Shown in pieces: positions 61,200 through 64,000 of a DNA stretch of 64,000 nucleotides. How positions within the stretch are numbered: position 1 is the stretch's first letter; every line of letters starts with the position of its first letter. The notes under the pieces were generated by a model. The model was not told where the DNA came from. It saw only the letters and a list, made by a program, of their open reading frames with translations, and did not search any database. Location of the stretch: the NCBI GenBank assembly GCA_950295325.1, contig OX485804.1, forward strand, positions 124,001 to 188,000, given 5' to 3'. Both the position numbers and the translations under genes were made by a program. The stretch comes from Polytrichum commune (taxonomy: Eukaryota; Streptophyta; Polytrichopsida; Polytrichales; Polytrichaceae).

Positions 61200-61401
61200 T
61201 AGGAGGGCATCCTCAAGTGTAGGAAGCCCAAGTGAAAATGAAAGAAAATGTACAAAGGAGTACTTGGTGAAATGGTGAGGATACCATGAGAAAGAAACCG
61301 CTTGGGTGGCGGCAAGAGACATGGTGAACACCAATGAATTGGTGAAGCACTTTGAAGAAACTAAGGCTAAGGATTCCAATAAAATGAAGCGTAGGCATTG
61401 A
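61200..61401 (+). pseudogene. Chromodomain at the integrase C-terminus
   Basis: A frame reads EYLVKW, a TGA stop at about 61274 where an Arg codon is expected, then GYHEKETAWVAARDMVN, and ends MKRRH before the stop near 61400. The EYLVKWxGY signature marks the chromovirus branch of Ty3/Gypsy, where this domain steers integration by binding histone marks. Confidence 0.75.
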
Positions 61402-62215
61402 TGAGGACATCAATCTCCTTTAGTGGGGGAGAGACGCTAGTAGCACACTTAGCTTCGAGGTTAATTACTCCACAACATGAACTTGTTCTTTGGCTTGAGG
61501 GAATAAAGTCCAAACTTTAGTGGTGCAACGAGAAAAGTATGAGATGAGGTCCTAGTCTTGTACTTGTGCTTGGTTAATGGAAGAGGGGGAATAGATATGC
61601 CAAACTAGGTTGGGTAAGCCGAGTAATTGGGGGCCATGGCTTGGAGGGGCCTTGGATAAAACCAAGAAACTTCTTAGTTGTGGGCTTGTCCGGGCGGGGA
61701 CAAGGTGATGGCGCGTGCTCATAAAAGTGCTACCCGCGAGCTAACGAGAGTTGGCGCATGGGAGTCATGAACCCATGTCTCGAAAGAGCAAAGTGGGAAC
61801 CGAGTCGGGCGGGACTTGGCATCACCCCCGTGCGATCGAGGCGTGGCTTAACAATGGAAAGCCATCTCGGAGTTGCAACCGAGACAACTTAGTGGAAGCG
61901 TTGAGGTCTCGCCTAGATGTGTCATGTTAGGCTAGTGGAGCCTAACGGGGGAGGCCCCAAAGGAGGGGCAACCCAAGTGAGTCCCAAAGTAGGTGGGTCT
62001 AGTGTAGGTTGGGTCCTTGGAGGAGAGATCCAAGGTCGCTAACGGACCACCTAGGAACGACACCTTTGGGACTATGCCAAATTTGAAGATGCATTGTGGG
62101 GGTCGCGCCCTAAGGTAAACACAATGCCGCACCATAGAGGATGGCAACTTGAGAATTGGTGTGCCGACTACGAGTATAGTCGATGAGGGCATCGACTCCG
62201 TTTGGTGGGGGTGAG
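61402..62215 (+). other. Retrotransposon 3' untranslated region and polypurine tract
   Basis: About 800 bp between the chromodomain and the 3' LTR show no gene. The last bases (TTTGGTGGGGGTGAG) form the likely polypurine tract that primes plus-strand synthesis. Confidence 0.7.
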
Positions 62216-63188
62216 TGTCGCGCACCTCTCCATGAGGAGTGCCCGAAACACCATGGGCACAAGGGGGACCCCGGAGTGACACCCGGGACTTGTGGCGCCG
62301 TTGGTGAGAGGGCCCAAGTGATCCTAGTGTGGGTGAGGGCCCCGGGCGTTGAGAACGCCTCCCACCCACAGAGACTAGGAGGCACAAGGGTAAGGCCATG
62401 AGCTATGCGTAGCTCATGGCGTGGTGATTCTAGAATGCTCAAGAACACCTCAATCGGAGGTGTGAGCTAGGAGTTATGGCCATTTGAGTGGGGCGCTGTC
62501 CCGGGACAGCGCCCTGGTGCAGCAGTGCCTGGGAGTGACTCCCGGGACTGCCAAGGTTCAAAGAGGCATAACGTCCTCGTAACTTGCCCAAATGGGGCAA
62601 GTGAGGAGTCCATCGGCATCTACGTAAAACGTAGATGAAGATGGAGTGGTTGGTTGCTAGCCTCGGACATCATACAAGGAAGTTATGATGGTCTGAAGCT
62701 GCGAGAGGCTTCTTAGCCCAGCGGCTAAGGGAGAATGTCCACTTGGCCCCAACTCTTGGTGGAGAGACAAGAGGTTGGTTGACGGTGGGGTAGGGGCCCC
62801 GCGTAGAGTCCTAGAGGCTTATATGGGTGAGGTGGTGTGGCCTCACCCACCCGAGGCCGAACGGCAAGGCCTCCATGGGCAATGGCCCATTGTGAGGCTA
62901 TAGTTGCCTAGTATGGTTCGGGTTGTTGTAGTGTTGCTCCGGCAACGCGATGATCAACATGGGATTGGACTTCCATGGATGGAAGTCCACATCTAGGAAT
63001 GGGTTACCGATTAAGGGGTGAGTCCCGAAAGCAAAGTAGGAGGGTTGGTTCCCTCCTATGAACTATAAGGTCCGGGGTAGGAGGAGCTAATCATTAGCAT
63101 GGCGGAATGCGAATGGTTAGCACTCGTAACCTTTGCTAGAATTGAAAATTGGCAAGATTGTCAAGGGGGGCTAGCAAGGGTTGCGACA
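62216..63188 (+). repeat. 3' LTR
   Basis: 973 bp. Reads base for base like the 5' LTR. Followed by the TGACG target duplication. Confidence 0.97.
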
Positions 63189-64000
63189 TGACGTGCCTTT
63201 TCACTGTCTGTAATGTTTAGAGTCTTCTCATTCGGAACACGTTGGACGTCATGCACTGCGAGCTGAACCTAGCCAAGAACTTCCTGAAGACCATCGCAGG
63301 GAAGAAGGACACCGTGAAAGTTAGAAGAGACTTACAAAGGAGGAACATTAGACCACACCTGTGGCTAACTCCAAACCCACGAAAGGCAGGGAAGATGGTG
63401 AAACCACGCGCTTCTTATGTCTTGTCCGATGCAGAATTTGAGAAGTTTGTGAAGTGCATTGAGTCCTTAAAGACGCCTAGTGGTTACTCTTCTGACCTTG
63501 GCAAATGTCTCCGCAAGAAGAACTTTGGGGGGTTAAAGTCCCACGATTACCACATTCTGATGCAACAAGTGATGCCACTAGCTCTGCGTGGACTGATGGA
63601 ACCCGGACCTCGCACGGCTATCATGAGAATGTGTCGGGTATTTCGCCGGTTGTGCACGAAAGTGTACAATCCCGCAGATTTTCCCTCACTTGAAGCGGAT
63701 GTGGCAGAGAGCATGGCGTTATTGGAGATACAATTTCCACCCTCATTTTTTGACATCATGACGCACCTCCCATATCACTTGGCAAAGGAGTTGGACTTGT
63801 GTGGTCCAGTTAGCGCCCGTTGGATGTATCCCGTCGAACGATTTATGAAAGTGTTGAAGAACCATGTCAGGAACATGGCGCGTCCAGAGGCTTGCATGGC
63901 GGAGGGCTACTTGAAAGATGAATGCATAGGCTTCATTACCGAGTACCTCCACCGATTTGAAGGAACTCAAAGACGTGTATGGGATGAAGATGAAGAATAT

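Larger units (their letters stand above)
56238..63188 (+). mobile_element. Complete LTR retrotransposon (Ty3/Gypsy chromovirus), non-autonomous, 6951 bp
   Basis: Two 973-bp LTRs (56238-57210 and 62216-63188) read as identical. The flanks are TGACG on both sides (56233-56237 and 63189-63193). The LTRs begin TG and end CA. A primer-binding site complementary to initiator tRNA-Met starts at 57213, and a G-rich polypurine tract (GGTGGGGGTGAG) precedes the 3' LTR. Internal order is gag remnant, RT remnant, RNase H, integrase, chromodomain, which is Ty3/Gypsy. It sits in the first intron of CACTA element 2 tnp2, in the same orientation. No long functional ORF is left. Confidence 0.97.
47849..64000 (+). 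mobile_element. CACTA (En/Spm-type) element 2, left end and most of its length; continues past the window
   Basis: The left terminus is CACTACAAAAAATCGGG at 47849, preceded by AGG (candidate 3-bp target duplication). Next come subterminal repeats with TGACT/AGTCAT words, a minus-strand TnpA-like gene (49011-53476), a short divergent promoter region with an AGTCAGTCATA array, and a plus-strand tnp2 gene still open at 64000. A solo LTR and a full LTR retrotransposon sit in introns. Without these insertions the visible part is about 8.2 kb. The right terminus and target duplication lie outside the window. Confidence 0.85.
54225..64000 (+). pseudogene. tnp2-type CACTA transposase (element 2), one frameshift, partial at window end
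   Basis: Exon 1 is 54225-56041 and exon 2 starts at 63221 and is open to the window end. The N-terminus has the transposase-associated Cys motif (HCPCINCRGRKRLF, MREHLIQNG), then an acidic linker. In the T-run at 54888-54891 the frame is lost (stop TGA at 54891), and reading resumes in another frame as NLCTVHGVSNQCANELF. Comparison with element 1 indicates two extra nucleotides. Beyond this the Tnp2 domain is intact (YNTIHACEHGCVLFRG, LAANGVNPYKQNRSTWSTWP, TIHDFPGYGTVGSFAHQGYV). Exon 2 carries NTLDVMHCELNLAKNFLKT and the DUF4218 region (FFDIMTHLPYHLAKELDLCG, MYPVERFMKVLKNHVRNMAR). AADG of element 1 is AANG here (LAANGVNP), a change of a conserved acidic residue that may itself matter. The 7.2-kb intron contains a whole LTR retrotransposon. 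Confidence 0.88.

Noticed and set aside
1-64000. CRISPR arrays, bacterial operons, rRNA genes
   Set aside because: The spliced plant genes and LTR/CACTA elements show a eukaryotic nuclear context; no regular spacer-repeat array or rRNA sequence was seen.

Overview
The window looks like a stretch of land-plant nuclear chromosome. Spliced plant genes (an SET-domain protein methyltransferase, an F-box/kelch protein, two novel small multi-exon genes, a long coiled-coil gene) occupy roughly the first 21 kb, and the remaining two thirds is mostly layered transposable elements. The lineage cannot be fixed from sequence alone. A coiled-coil gene that might be axonemal and a decayed Ty3/Gypsy chromovirus would fit a non-seed plant (moss, lycophyte or fern), but this is inference.

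Layout. 1-3071 (minus): exons of a long coiled-coil protein running off the left edge. 4590-7560 (plus): three phase-0 exons of a 449-aa protein of unknown function. 8786-12904 (minus): a 15-exon SET-domain gene of the Rubisco-LSMT/SETD3-like class, about 498 aa, modelled exon by exon with one likely GC-AG intron. 14935-16592 (plus): a four-exon 163-aa helical protein. 17638-19017 (minus): an intronless F-box/kelch-repeat gene very close to the At1g22040 type, with a 214-bp tandem duplication in its upstream region. 21310-21692: a Tourist-like MITE. 22986-26000: a decayed PIF/Harbinger element with matching TIRs, TTA target duplication, a Myb-like ORF and transposase fragments. 27840-28560: a diverged 180-bp tandem array.

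From about 29 kb to 40285 lies a large CACTA (En/Spm-type) element with a tnp2-type transposase broken by three nonsense codons. It ends about 0.75 kb from a lone exon encoding the glucose-1-phosphate adenylyltransferase (AGPase) nucleotide-binding signature. 44066-44363 holds a pogo-like transposase tail. 46000-47848 is an unusual region saturated with TCCGGA, next to an arginine-rich gag-like reading frame.

That frame is interrupted at 47849 by the left end of a second CACTA element, which continues past the right edge. This second copy carries an intact-looking six-exon TnpA-like gene (minus, 756 aa) and a divergent tnp2 gene (plus) with a 2-nt frameshift. Two copies of one LTR retrotransposon family sit in its introns: a solo LTR (52243-53195, target duplication AGGAC) in the TnpA-like gene, and a 6951-bp element (56238-63188, target duplication TGACG, tRNA-iMet primer site) in tnp2. 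The two 973-bp LTRs of the latter read as identical although its pol region is wrecked: no reverse transcriptase palm, a 229-bp triplication in RNase H, and many stops. The simplest reading is a non-autonomous element moved recently by proteins supplied in trans.
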